The notes under the pieces: generated by a model
Seen by the model: only the letters and a program-made list of their open reading frames with translations
Told to the model about the DNA's origin: nothing
The model's database searches: none
From: Isosphaeraceae bacterium
GTDB taxonomy: Bacteria; Planctomycetota; Planctomycetia; Isosphaerales; Isosphaeraceae
Reading direction: 5' to 3'
Assembly: GCA_031291845.1 (NCBI GenBank)
Contig: JARLIH010000239.1
Coordinates: 1 to 64,000, forward strand
Length of the DNA: 64,000 nt
Translations under genes and position numbers: made by a program
In this document: positions 17,878-25,916 of the stretch, in pieces
Layout: the number at the start of each line of letters is the position of its first letter
How positions within the stretch are numbered: position 1 is the stretch's first letter

Positions 17878-19109
17878 TGTCCCCTTGCGGCGATGCGTTC
17901 GAAGTAATCCTTCAGCGCCGGCACGGCCACGTCCAGGCTGTAGCGATCCTCAATCGTCCGCCGCGCGGCGCGGCCCAGCGGTGCATATTCAGCCGGGTCG
18001 TCAAGGACCCGCAGGGCCGTCTCGGCGAGCTGGTCCACGTCGAAGAACGGAGCCACCAGGCCGTTCACGCCCGGTTCGATCACCTCCCGCACCGGGGGCA
18101 CGTCGGAGGCCAGCACGACCGCGCCGGTGCACATCGCGTCGAGCAACGACCACGACAGCACGAACGGCACGCTGGGATAAATGTGCAGGTCGCTCAAGCG
18201 CAGGACCTGCGCCAGTTGCTCGGGGAGGATCGTCCCCAGGAACAGGAACCGCGAGAGGTCGTACTTGTCCTGTTCGAGGACCCACTGCTTGAAGCTCGGC
18301 TTGCCCGTATGCAAGGCATCCCAACCGTAGTGGATCTCCTCGCCGCCGACGACGACGAAGAGCACGTCCGAACGCGCCTCCGCGATCCGGGCGGCGGCTT
18401 TCATGAAGATGTCGAAACCGCGGACCGACTCCAGGCCACGCGCGACATACGTCACGACGCGCGTCCCCGCCGGGATCGATACACCGCCAACCTGGCGCGG
18501 GGCGGGGCCGGGCTGATATTCCGTCGTGTCGATTCCGTCGAAATGGACTTCGATCTTGGGGTGGAACCGTGCGGGAAAGGACGCGCGCTGCCAGTGGGTG
18601 GCCGAGTAGCCGGCGTCGGCCTCAACAAGCGAGGCCAAGGTCGGCGCGTTGATCGAGCGGGGGAAAAACGGGGCGGGGTCGGCGGGGGGGAGGTCGATCC
18701 GGTATGAAATATCGCGCCGATGGAGCGCGAAATAGTATTCGCAGTAGACCGCGATCGGGCAGTCGAAGAGGTCGCCAAGGAACAACGTCGGCGCCCCTCG
18801 GCCCCCGTGCGCGACGATCAGGTCGGGCCGCAGGTGGGGCTTCGCGCGCAGGGCCTCGTGGACCCCGTAGCACTGCTCGACGAACAGGCCGTAGATCTGC
18901 GGCCAGGGGATCCCCCCCTTGGTCTTGTGCTCCTTCGACACGGGCGCCTGGTGCAGCTCCAGCTTCTGGAGCATCGCCGCCGAAGGGGTCGGGCAGCTCG
19001 ACACGCTCTGCACGAGGAAGCTGCACCGCCAGCCGTACCGCTCCGTCAACTCCAGCCCCAACCGGCCAAACTGCGCGGGGAAGGCGTCGTGGAGGAAGAG
19101 CACGTGCAT
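17874..19109 (-). CDS. GT4-type glycosyltransferase
   Basis: The 411-residue product from ATG 19109 begins MHVLFLHDAFPAQFGRLGLE, the N-terminal Rossmann half of a GT-B enzyme. The acceptor-side sequence is followed by a typical Glycos_transf_1 half with VVTYVARGLESVRGFDIFMK, LFLGTILPEQLAQVLRLSDL and GAVVLASDVPPVREVIEPG. The usual E-x7-E is only partly kept (SWSLLDAMCTGAVVLAS), so donor use cannot be read from sequence. It is likely a cytoplasmic or membrane-associated sugar transferase for surface polymers. A 13-codon upstream extension to 19148 is possible. Confidence 0.88.
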   Translation of the reverse strand: MHVLFLHDAFPAQFGRLGLELTERYGWRCSFLVQSVSSCPTPSAAMLQKLELHQAPVSKEHKTKGGIPWPQIYGLFVEQCYGVHEALRAKPHLRPDLIVAHGGRGAPTLFLGDLFDCPIAVYCEYYFALHRRDISYRIDLPPADPAPFFPRSINAPTLASLVEADAGYSATHWQRASFPARFHPKIEVHFDGIDTTEYQPGPAPRQVGGVSIPAGTRVVTYVARGLESVRGFDIFMKAAARIAEARSDVLFVVVGGEEIHYGWDALHTGKPSFKQWVLEQDKYDLSRFLFLGTILPEQLAQVLRLSDLHIYPSVPFVLSWSLLDAMCTGAVVLASDVPPVREVIEPGVNGLVAPFFDVDQLAETALRVLDDPAEYAPLGRAARRTIEDRYSLDVAVPALKDYFERIAARGQ

Positions 19110-19143
19110 CGGCGTCACACGATCCGGGGAAAAAGATGAACGG

Positions 19144-19246
19144 TTCATCCACAGATGACGCCGATGTACGCAGATAAAAGACGGAATTCAGGAAATCATT
19201 GAATCTTGATTTTTATCGCCGTACATCGGCATCATCTGCGGATAAC
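19144..19246. repeat. Long inverted repeat, CCGCAGATG family
   Basis: Left arm (from 19144, core CACAGATGACGCCGATGTAC) and right arm (ending near 19246, core GTACATCGGCATCATCTGCG) pair over about 30 of 36 bases, around an AT-rich centre. The arms match the elements at 43686 and, less closely, 37042 and 39118. This copy lies between two minus-strand genes, downstream of the terpenoid-cyclase-fold gene, starting a few bases after its stop codon. Confidence 0.85.
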
Positions 19247-19255
19247 TCTCTTCTG

Positions 19256-20386
19256 TCAGGACTTGGGCCGCGCGTAGCTCAGGGCGAGCAGGCCGTAGGA
19301 CGTGACGAGGTTGGGGTCGCCTTCCATGAAGCGGTCGGCCGGGTTGACCCAGCTTCCGTCTGCGTTCTGGTGCTTGGCGAGCGCAGCGCGAAGCTCGGCG
19401 CGCCAGTCGTGCGCGTGGCCCTTGGCGTCGGTCAGGGTTGGCTGGCCCCAGGCGGCCATGGCCTTGGCAAAGGCTTGGTAGTAGTAGTACAGCCCCATCT
19501 GGCCCATGCCGGGGTTCTCGTCGAGAGTGTAGTTCTTCTTGATGTAGTCGAGGGCGGCCTTCACGCGCGGGTCATCGGCCGTGAGCCCGGCGTAGATCAG
19601 GCTCTTGAAGCCGGCGTAGGTCATGCTGGCGTAAGAACGAAGCCCGCCCCCGGGTTCGTTGCCGGCCATGCTCTGCCCGCCGTTGGCCGCGGTGTAGACG
19701 AACCCGCCGTCGTTGACCTTGCCGGCCCAAGCCTGGTCGTTGAACTCGCTCTTGAGGTTCTGGCACCGCGAGACGAACACGAGGGCCTTCTTCAGGCCAG
19801 GGTCGTCGGCGGGAAGGCCGGTGTCGCGCAGGGCGTCGATGAGGAACGAGGTGTTCGACAGGTCGGGCCGGCTGTTCTTGCCCCCGTAGCCCGCCCCGCC
19901 GTAAAACGCGTCGTCCTGCCCCTTCCCCTCCGACTCGTCCCACTGCATCGTCTTCAGGAAGTTCTGCCCTTCCTTGATGATGCGGTCGTACCGCCCCCCG
20001 ACGTTCGCCTCGTGAAAGGCGACGAGCGCGATGGCCGTCGTATAGTTCGCGTGGGCGGTCTCCAGGCCCCCCTTGGAGCCGAGTAGCCCCTCCAGGTAGG
20101 TCAGAGCCTTCGTGACGACCGGGTCGGCGGGCGTCACGCGCTTCGAGCGGAGGAGGGCCGCCGCCGCCAGAGCTGTGATCCCGGGCTCGTTCCGCTCGGT
20201 CGACCAGCCCCCCTTGGCATCCTGCCGGCGCTTCAAGAAGGCCACCGCCTTATCGGCGATCTCGGCCTCAGCCGGCGCGTCCGCCCCCCGGCCCAGGCTC
20301 GGCCGGGTGCCGACGATCAGACCCAGGGCTCCGAAGCTGTACGCGCTCTGCCCGAGGAACCGGCGGCGCGAGGTGGTTGGGGGCAT
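19256..20386 (-). CDS. Tat-exported prenyltransferase/squalene-oxidase-repeat protein
   Basis: The 376-residue product starting MPPTTSRRRFLGQSAYSFG carries a twin-arginine signal, so it is probably exported folded. The mature part consists of alpha/alpha-toroid repeats with QxxxGGW-like units such as RRQDAKGGWST and KHQNADGSWVN, as in squalene-hopene cyclase and prenyltransferase beta subunits. The DxDD motif of class II terpenoid cyclases is not seen, so hopanoid synthesis should not be assumed. Such proteins are numerous in planctomycetes and of unknown role. A Tat-exported toroid suggests a periplasmic scaffold or peptidoglycan/glycan-related function, which is speculation. Confidence 0.82.
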   Translation of the reverse strand: MPPTTSRRRFLGQSAYSFGALGLIVGTRPSLGRGADAPAEAEIADKAVAFLKRRQDAKGGWSTERNEPGITALAAAALLRSKRVTPADPVVTKALTYLEGLLGSKGGLETAHANYTTAIALVAFHEANVGGRYDRIIKEGQNFLKTMQWDESEGKGQDDAFYGGAGYGGKNSRPDLSNTSFLIDALRDTGLPADDPGLKKALVFVSRCQNLKSEFNDQAWAGKVNDGGFVYTAANGGQSMAGNEPGGGLRSYASMTYAGFKSLIYAGLTADDPRVKAALDYIKKNYTLDENPGMGQMGLYYYYQAFAKAMAAWGQPTLTDAKGHAHDWRAELRAALAKHQNADGSWVNPADRFMEGDPNLVTSYGLLALSYARPKS

Positions 20387-20598
20387 CGTTTGGCGTCCCT
20401 TCTTTCCGGATGACCGCATGCTCTCGTGATCCGAGGCAACAATCCCCTGATTTCGAGAGTCCGATTTCCCTCATTTCATCATAGCGACGTTCCCGTCCGG
20501 ACCGGAATCCCCGTCATCCCATCCCCGGGTCTCTTCCTCTCGCCCAAGACGCGCGAATAAGATGAAAGCGAACCCCGTCTATTCTCTCAGGTGAGCTT

Positions 20599-21180
20599 AT
20601 GCCTGAGGCCCCTAGCGGCGTGATGTGCGACGACGAGACCCTGGTGCAGCTCGCCCGCGGCGGGGACCGTCCTGCCTGCGAAGAGTTGTTTCGCCGGCAC
20701 CGCGATGCGGCGTACCGAGTGGCCTTCCGTTTGCTCGGTCACCACGAAGACGCGCTCGACGCGGTGCAGGAAGGGTTCATCAAGGCGATCTCGAACCTGC
20801 GCAATTTTGACGGCCGCAGCGGTTTTCGGACCTGGCTCATGCGAATCGTTCATAACGCCGCGATCGACACGGGCCGCAAGCGCAAACGCCGGCCGACCCT
20901 CGGCCTGAATGACGAAAGTAACAGTCTGGAGCCCGCGAGCGAGGACGACCCTGCCCAGGGCCTCAACCGGCAAGACCTGAGACGTGCCCTCGAATTCGCC
21001 CTGAACCGGCTGAGCCCCACCACCCGGCAAACGTTTATCTTGTTTGCCGAAGGGGGCTTAAGTTACAAGGAGATCGCCGAGCTCCAGGACGTCCCGATCG
21101 GCACGGTCATGAGCCGGCTCCACTATGCCCGACATAAGTTGCAATCTTATTTAGACTTAGACGGTATCGAAGGACTATAG
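20599..21180 (+). CDS. ECF-type RNA polymerase sigma factor
   Basis: The 193-residue product has sigma region 2 (ELFRRHRDAAYRVAFRLLGH and EDALDAVQEGFIKA) and region 4 (ALNRLSPTTRQTFILFAEGG, EIAELQDVPIGTVMSRLHYA). It lacks regions 1 and 3 and is a Group 4 sigma factor. It starts at ATG 20599 or possibly at ATG 20623 (MCDDETLV). The next gene encodes a zinc-finger anti-sigma candidate, giving the classic sigma/anti-sigma arrangement for envelope-stress sensing. Confidence 0.93.
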   Translation: MPEAPSGVMCDDETLVQLARGGDRPACEELFRRHRDAAYRVAFRLLGHHEDALDAVQEGFIKAISNLRNFDGRSGFRTWLMRIVHNAAIDTGRKRKRRPTLGLNDESNSLEPASEDDPAQGLNRQDLRRALEFALNRLSPTTRQTFILFAEGGLSYKEIAELQDVPIGTVMSRLHYARHKLQSYLDLDGIEGL

Positions 21181-21224
21181 GCCCCGAGCGACGGACGTAA
21201 GAACAGCGATCGGGGAGGTTTAAC

Positions 21225-21800
21225 ATGCGTTGTGCAGATGTGATTCGCGAACTGTCGGCTCGAACCGAGTCTTCCCAGAATCCCGCTTTGGCCGGTCACC
21301 TGGACCAATGTCCGCGGTGCGCGGCGTGGATTGAACGGGATGCGCGGCTCGGTCGTCTCTGGGATCTGACCCGGCCCCAGGAGCCGTCGACGGAAGCCTG
21401 GGACGGCGTCTGGGGGCGGGTCTGCGATGCGCTCGACCAGGCGCCGGCCGACGTTCTGCCGATGCGGCGGCCGATGGCGGCTTCGCGTCGGGTCGTGTGG
21501 ATCGGCCTCGGCATCGCCCAGGTGGCAGCGGTGGTGCTCGTGGCTCTTTACTTCGGCGGAGCCGGACGGGACCGCGAGCGGCAGGTGGCCCGGAATGACC
21601 AGGTCGTTGCTCCCGCGCGGGACGTTCCGGGGTCTGTGAAGTTGGAAAAAAGGCAGGTTGATATCGATTCGGGCGAATTGGTTATGATTCGGGAAGACAA
21701 GGGCGGGGTGCAAACGATCGAGCTGGCGCTGAACGGCAGTTTGGGTCAGGTCGACCCCGCATACGAGGCGCTCAACTCTCTGGAAGCGATCGCCCAGTAA
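21225..21800 (+). CDS. Membrane-anchored zinc-finger anti-sigma factor (candidate)
   Basis: The 191-residue product has an N-terminal H-x3-C-x2-C segment (HLDQCPRC) with an upstream Cys (MRCADV), as in zf-HC2/RskA-type anti-sigma domains. One transmembrane helix follows at ~100-122 (VVWIGLGIAQVAAVVLVALY), then a ~70-residue extracytoplasmic part. It follows the ECF sigma gene by 44 bases and shares a TAATG junction with the next gene. The role of holding the sigma factor at the membrane is inferred from this architecture. Confidence 0.82.
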   Translation: MRCADVIRELSARTESSQNPALAGHLDQCPRCAAWIERDARLGRLWDLTRPQEPSTEAWDGVWGRVCDALDQAPADVLPMRRPMAASRRVVWIGLGIAQVAAVVLVALYFGGAGRDRERQVARNDQVVAPARDVPGSVKLEKRQVDIDSGELVMIREDKGGVQTIELALNGSLGQVDPAYEALNSLEAIAQ

Positions 21801-22267
21801 TGATGAGGCCGCTGCGCCACGGGACGCTGTTCCTGGCTTGTGTGATCTTGGTCGAAACCGTGCTCCTCGCGCCTTGCGTCCTGGCGGCTGAGGACGCCCG
21901 GCAGGTGACGGTGTGCGGCATCGTTGCCGACCCGAACAACCTGGATGTCGACCCGAAGCTCGCGCAGATCCAGCCTCAGCTCAGCAAGTTGTTGCCTAAG
22001 CACGGGTTCAGGCTGATCGAGGTCAAAAGCAAGCGGGTCAAAGGGGGACAGTCGGTCGTGTGCGACCTGGGGGGCGGCTATTCGGCCGAGGCGCTCCTGG
22101 TCGAACCGCTGGACGAGAACGGCAAGGTCCAGCTCAAGTGCGACCTGACCTTGAACGCGGTGAGCCAGTTTAGCACGCTGGTGACGACGCCGGCCAACCA
22201 GCTCTTCTTCTGCGACCAGAAGCGCGGTGACGGGACCCACCTGCTGATCGCGGTGGGTGCGCGCTGA
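21800..22267 (+). CDS. Secreted protein of unknown function in a sigma/anti-sigma operon
   Basis: The 155-residue product has a signal peptide (LFLACVILVETVLLAPCVLA, mature end near AAEDARQ). It continues as a beta-rich domain with VTVCGIVADPNNLDVDPKLA, a segment KHGFRLIEVKSKRV and two conserved-looking cysteines (CDL, FCDQKRGDG). The family is not recognised. Its ATG overlaps the stop codon of the anti-sigma gene, so it is probably a third component of the regulatory module, perhaps a periplasmic signal sensor; this is inference. Confidence 0.78.
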   Translation: MMRPLRHGTLFLACVILVETVLLAPCVLAAEDARQVTVCGIVADPNNLDVDPKLAQIQPQLSKLLPKHGFRLIEVKSKRVKGGQSVVCDLGGGYSAEALLVEPLDENGKVQLKCDLTLNAVSQFSTLVTTPANQLFFCDQKRGDGTHLLIAVGAR

Positions 22268-22322
22268 CTCAGGGTGCCGGCCGATGCCCGTTCGAAATAA
22301 CGGAGGGCCGCAGCCCTGCGGT

Positions 22323-22353
22323 GTCGCGCCTCGCCGAACGAGGCACCCGCGAC
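22323..22353 (+). terminator. Possible terminator hairpin after the ECF operon
   Basis: GTCGCG-CCTCG-CCGAA-CGAGG-CACC-CGCGAC folds into an 11-base stem with a 4-base bulge, about 55 bases after the last ECF-operon gene. There is no T-tract, so it is a candidate only. Confidence 0.3.
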
Positions 22354-22678
22354 GGGCGAGCGGCCCACCGTTGACGTTGCGACTCCAGAGCGGATACCGG
22401 GGGCAGCCGGAGGAGCCGGTCCGCCCGAGGATTGGGGCTCGTCGAACGTCGCGAATCTTTATAGTGAGAGAGGGCCTGGTCCTTGGCCCTTTGGCCGCCG
22501 AGTCGCCGGTCCGTCCCTGGACGCGACCGTCATCCGTGGCCCGTTTCCGATCATCCCTGATCGGGCCGGTCTTCCAACCGACAACAGTTCTATCGGCGTT
22601 GCCGGGTGGCCATCTGCAACGATTCTCCACGCAACCGACGCTGGTTTTCGCGGACTGACATACGCCGATGCCACTGTC

Positions 22679-22706
22679 TTGAAATCGCGCGCGCGATCGC
22701 TACAAT
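22679..22706 (+). promoter_or_regulatory. Sigma-70-like promoter for the aldolase gene
   Basis: TTGAAA (22679-22684) and TACAAT (22701-22706) are separated by 16 bases and closely match the -35/-10 consensus. Transcription would start near 22713, leaving a leader of about 170 bases before the aldolase ATG at 22885. Confidence 0.65.
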
Positions 22707-22884
22707 AGGCTTCCTGTTCACGGAGGATCGTCTGCGCGCAGGACCTCTGCCGCGCCCGACCCGACCGGCCAGCACGGAAACAGATTGGGCCTCCCCCCAT
22801 CGCGACCCCGGCGTGCCCGTCCCTCGGTCTTGTTTTCCGGCTCAATCCCGCGACTTCCCCCGATTTATTGGAGAGAGACCCGCC

Positions 22885-24009
22885 ATGGCGACCGCTGAAA
22901 CCACGCGCCACCTGGGCGCGACCGTGCTGTTGGGTAAGGGCTTGACCCCCGGCAAACTGCGTGGCCTGCAACGGATCAGCAACCCGAACGGGACGCTGAC
23001 GATGGTGGCCTTCGACCAGAATAGCTCGATGATCGAGATGGCGCAGAAAGCGCTGAAGACAGCCGGCGAGAACCGCGAGCCGACTTACGAAGAGATCGTC
23101 GAGGCGAAGCTCGACATGATGCGCCAGATGGCGCCGGCGGCGTCGGGCGTGTTGATCGACGCCTACTACGGGGCGTGGTCGGCGATCGCCTCCGAGGCGA
23201 TGCCCCCGGACAAGGGGATGCTCGTCCGGATCGAGAAGTCGGGGAGCCCGAAGAACCCGGCCGGCGGCCCGATGGTCGAGATCGAGGCCGGAATGAGCGT
23301 CGAGAAGATCAAGCTCATGGGGGCCGACGCCGTCAAGCTGCTGGCGCCTTTCGAGCCGGGCGAACCGGTCTCGGCGGAGCACCAGTTCGCCCTGATCCAG
23401 CACGTTTACGAAGAGTGCAAGAAGTACGACATCCTGATGCTGCTCGAGCCGGTCGCGTTCCCGTACAACGGCGAGAAGAAGACCGACGAGCGCTACCTCG
23501 ACCGCAAGGCCGAGACCGTGATCGAGTCGGCCCGCCAGATCAGCCGCTTCTGCGACGTGTACAAGGCGGAGTTCCCCGGCACGCTCGGCCACGACTCGGA
23601 CGAGCAGCTTCACGACAACCTGCAGGCCCTGAGCGAGGCGAGCGAGCGCCCCTGGGTCTTGCTGTCGGCGGGCGTGGACTACCCCGACTACTTCAAGCAG
23701 GTGAAGATGGCCATGGAGATCGGCTGCTCGGGCGTGCTCGGCGGGCGGGCGTTCTGGAAAGAGTACTTCGTCCAGAAGGGTGAGGAAGCGCGCACCCGCT
23801 TCGCCGCCACCGAGGGGTTCAAGCGCGTCGCCGACGTCGACGCCGTCGTGCGCGAGCACGGCACGCCGTGGTTCGCCCGGTACGGCCTGAGCAAGGAAGA
23901 CCTGACGGCCGTCCGCGCGTGCGAAGGCTGGCACTTCCGCTACGCCCCGCAGGCCCGAGGCGCCAGCGGCGTTGGCGGCCACGCCGTCCGCGCGGGTGAA
24001 ACGTACTGA
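22885..24009 (+). CDS. LacD-type class I aldolase (tagatose/fructose bisphosphate aldolase family)
   Basis: The 374-residue product (ATG 22885, GGAG upstream) aligns in pattern with tagatose-1,6-bisphosphate aldolases. Visible segments are TLTMVAFDQNSSM, GVLIDAYYGAWSAI, MGADAVKLLAPFEP, ILMLLEPVAFPY with the catalytic-region YKAEFPG (Schiff-base Lys expected there) and WVLLSAGVDYPDYFKQV. Members may cleave tagatose- or fructose-bisphosphate and related sugars; the in vivo substrate here is unknown. It is monocistronic, with its own promoter and a rho-independent terminator. Confidence 0.86.
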   Translation: MATAETTRHLGATVLLGKGLTPGKLRGLQRISNPNGTLTMVAFDQNSSMIEMAQKALKTAGENREPTYEEIVEAKLDMMRQMAPAASGVLIDAYYGAWSAIASEAMPPDKGMLVRIEKSGSPKNPAGGPMVEIEAGMSVEKIKLMGADAVKLLAPFEPGEPVSAEHQFALIQHVYEECKKYDILMLLEPVAFPYNGEKKTDERYLDRKAETVIESARQISRFCDVYKAEFPGTLGHDSDEQLHDNLQALSEASERPWVLLSAGVDYPDYFKQVKMAMEIGCSGVLGGRAFWKEYFVQKGEEARTRFAATEGFKRVADVDAVVREHGTPWFARYGLSKEDLTAVRACEGWHFRYAPQARGASGVGGHAVRAGETY

Positions 24010-24035
24010 GCCAGTCTCGGCCCTCGCAAGAACCA

Positions 24036-24075
24036 GCCCCGGAGGAAGCGACCCGCCTCCCCTCCGGGGCTTTTT
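24036..24075 (+). terminator. Rho-independent terminator of the aldolase gene
   Basis: GCCCCGGAGG (24036-24045) pairs perfectly with CCTCCGGGGC (24061-24070), followed by TTTTT at 24071-24075. This is the clearest intrinsic terminator in the window. Confidence 0.85.
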
Positions 24076-24135
24076 CGTAGGGTGGATTCTTGTAGGGTGG
24101 AGCAGCCCGCCAGGGCGCCAATCCACCCCACGAAA
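24073..24135. repeat. GTAGGGTGG-family inverted repeat in a convergent gap
   Basis: TTTCGTAGGGTGGATT (24073-24088) and AATCCACCCCACGAAA (24120-24135) pair at 15 of 16 positions. A second copy of the motif TTGTAGGGTGG lies just inside the left arm at 24090-24100. The element directly follows the aldolase terminator and ends six bases from the KTSC stop codon. Confidence 0.8.
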
Positions 24136-24141
24136 GACCGA

Positions 24142-24390
24142 TCAGTCCACCTGCTGATACGAATACATATCCTTGATGTATTCGTTGAAATACAGCCCTT
24201 TCGACTCCGCCGCCATCAGCTCGGAGTAGATGGACAACGGGACGTCGAAGTATTCGTAGATCCGATCCTCGGTGATGAATTCGATTTCGAGGACGCTGCT
24301 CGCCAGGTCGTAGCCCACGGAGCGGATCAGGGTCGAATCGACGGGTCGGCGGTGCACGAAAAAGTCCTCCACGGAAGAGCCGGCGTTCAC
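24142..24390 (-). CDS. KTSC domain protein
   Basis: The 82-residue product (GTG start) contains VDSTLIRSVGYDLASSVLEI, IYEYFDVPLSIYSELM, SKGLYFNEYIKDMYSYQ, a full KTSC domain. These small domains are linked to lysyl-tRNA synthetase C-termini and phage-related proteins, without a settled role. It overlaps the preceding DUF1559 gene by four bases (GTGA), so the two are probably co-translated. Confidence 0.85.
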   Translation of the reverse strand: MNAGSSVEDFFVHRRPVDSTLIRSVGYDLASSVLEIEFITEDRIYEYFDVPLSIYSELMAAESKGLYFNEYIKDMYSYQQVD

Positions 24391-25601
24391 GGTGCAGTCT
24401 CATCGTAGGGCGGCTGGGATTGCCGTAGCGTCGCGGGCAACGTGGTCCCGGCCGGCGTCATCAGTTCCGCGTAAATCTTGCCATCGATCGTGTCCCTGAG
24501 GGATTTCGTTGAGCCGTCGCACATGACGACGTTGACAAGGCCGCCATGCCCGCTGTTCAGGAATGGAAACGATCCCTTCGCCTTCAGCATGGACGCAAAG
24601 TTGATGCTCTCTGGGCCGTCCGGTCGATTTGCCTGTACCCAACCTGCGCCCGTCATCCCCAGCGCCGTTGGGCGAAGCTGCCCGGCGAGGCAGTTCGTGC
24701 TCGACCCTCCAGACTCGCACACGTCGTCGGACGCGATGAACATGCAGAAGTTCGGCAACGGGCAGGCCCAGTTCGTGACCAAGCCGCCGGAGTAGGCATT
24801 CCCGGCAGAGTATCCCGCCAGGGTGTTCTCACCGAGCTGGATCGTGTTGCTCTGGCCGTCGGCGATGTCTGCGGACCTGCACCGAATATCCCAAGGTGCC
24901 GCGCCACTCTCGGTACCCAGGAACATCACGCCAAGCTTGTGACCGACCGCGAGACTCGCGCGCCAGCCGCTCCCCTCAGGCGTCCACTGGAGAACGGGAC
25001 CGTTGCGCGACTGACCGTCTTTGGCGCTCCCCACCCAGCCAACGGGGACCGCGGGCCAGCGTACGAATCCTCCGTTGACCACGTAGCTGAGGCCGCTGTT
25101 CGCCTGCCGTGTAGAGAAGTCATTAGGACAGCGCAAGATTCCGATCGTCGAACTCGAAATCCGTTGGTTGGGCGGCTCGTTCGCGCGCGACGTGGCGTTG
25201 CTGTCGTAGGGCAGTGACTTGTTCCACGCGTTGGCAAGGGCAGGGTAATTGAGGTACGGAAGGATCTCCACGACCCAGTTGTACAGGCAGGGGTTCGTCT
25301 CCGAAGCAAACGCGGCGGGATCCACGACCGCCCTGTAAAGGTTCGATCGCTTCGGATCACCCTGGTGAGCCTCCGGGTCGTCGCGAAACGTGCCGGCGTT
25401 CGGGAAATGGTTGTTACACGTCTCGAACTGAATCAAGCCGAGCCCCAATTGGCGCATGTGATTCACGCACTGGGTTCGGCTGCCGCGGAGTCCTGAGTCA
25501 CCGAGGAAGGGGACCAGGAGGGCCAGAAGCACCGCGATCACCAGAATGGAGACCATCAAGTCGATCAGTTTGAATCCCCGCCGTTGATCGCGGATGACCA
25601 T
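24387..25601 (-). CDS. DUF1559 type IV pilin-like protein
   Basis: The 404-residue product has an N-terminal prepilin-like segment, GFKLIDLMVSILVIAVLLAL, which resembles the GFTLIELLV signal cleaved by prepilin peptidase. The DUF1559 body follows, with SRTQCVNHMRQLGLGL and the C-terminal H-x-G block SGHGGLVNVVMCDGST. The family is hugely expanded in planctomycetes and is thought to form pseudopilus-like surface or secretion structures. The atypical K/D residues in the signal (KLIDLM) are unusual. It overlaps the KTSC gene. Confidence 0.88.
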   Translation of the reverse strand: MVIRDQRRGFKLIDLMVSILVIAVLLALLVPFLGDSGLRGSRTQCVNHMRQLGLGLIQFETCNNHFPNAGTFRDDPEAHQGDPKRSNLYRAVVDPAAFASETNPCLYNWVVEILPYLNYPALANAWNKSLPYDSNATSRANEPPNQRISSSTIGILRCPNDFSTRQANSGLSYVVNGGFVRWPAVPVGWVGSAKDGQSRNGPVLQWTPEGSGWRASLAVGHKLGVMFLGTESGAAPWDIRCRSADIADGQSNTIQLGENTLAGYSAGNAYSGGLVTNWACPLPNFCMFIASDDVCESGGSSTNCLAGQLRPTALGMTGAGWVQANRPDGPESINFASMLKAKGSFPFLNSGHGGLVNVVMCDGSTKSLRDTIDGKIYAELMTPAGTTLPATLRQSQPPYDETAP

Positions 25602-25637
25602 CGCTGCGCCCCATTCCGTCGGCTTCCCTCGTGCGCG

Positions 25638-25916
25638 TCAAACCCCGCCCATGTCGACATCCCGGTCCCACATCGGATCGGCCATCTCCAAGGGTGGAAT
25701 GAACGGCAAGGGAGCCGCGACTCGCGACGACCTCGAGACCCGCGAAGCGGGTTGACCTACCGCTTCCAACACCGCCTGAACGTTGACGTGCGGCGGGCGG
25801 GCCTTTCGCTCGGACAGCGACGGCATCCGGCCACCGGCTCGCACCACGCCGAGGCCGCTTTTGAACATCACCCAGGCAAAGACGGCCGAGTAAACCAGCA
25901 TTACGAAGACGGTCAT
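25638..25916 (-). CDS. Small membrane protein upstream of the DUF1559 gene
   Basis: The 92-residue frame begins MTVFVMLVYSAVFAWVMFKS, a likely single transmembrane helix, and continues with a soluble Ser/Arg/Pro-rich tail. A GGAG lies 10 bases before the ATG, and the frame ends 36 bases before the DUF1559 gene on the same strand. No family is recognised, and it could still be a chance frame in GC-rich DNA. Confidence 0.5.
   Translation of the reverse strand: MTVFVMLVYSAVFAWVMFKSGLGVVRAGGRMPSLSERKARPPHVNVQAVLEAVGQPASRVSRSSRVAAPLPFIPPLEMADPMWDRDVDMGGV

Larger units (their letters stand above)
22268..22884. other. Non-coding gap upstream of the aldolase
   Basis: About 617 bases lie between the ECF operon and the aldolase. 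They hold a GC hairpin (22323-22353) and a sigma-70-like promoter at 22679-22706. Long open frames on both strands here match no family and are judged to be GC-rich shadows. Confidence 0.5.

Noticed and set aside
22459-24126. A 555-codon minus-strand frame opposite the aldolase
   Set aside because: Antisense to a well-supported aldolase; no domain or start site.
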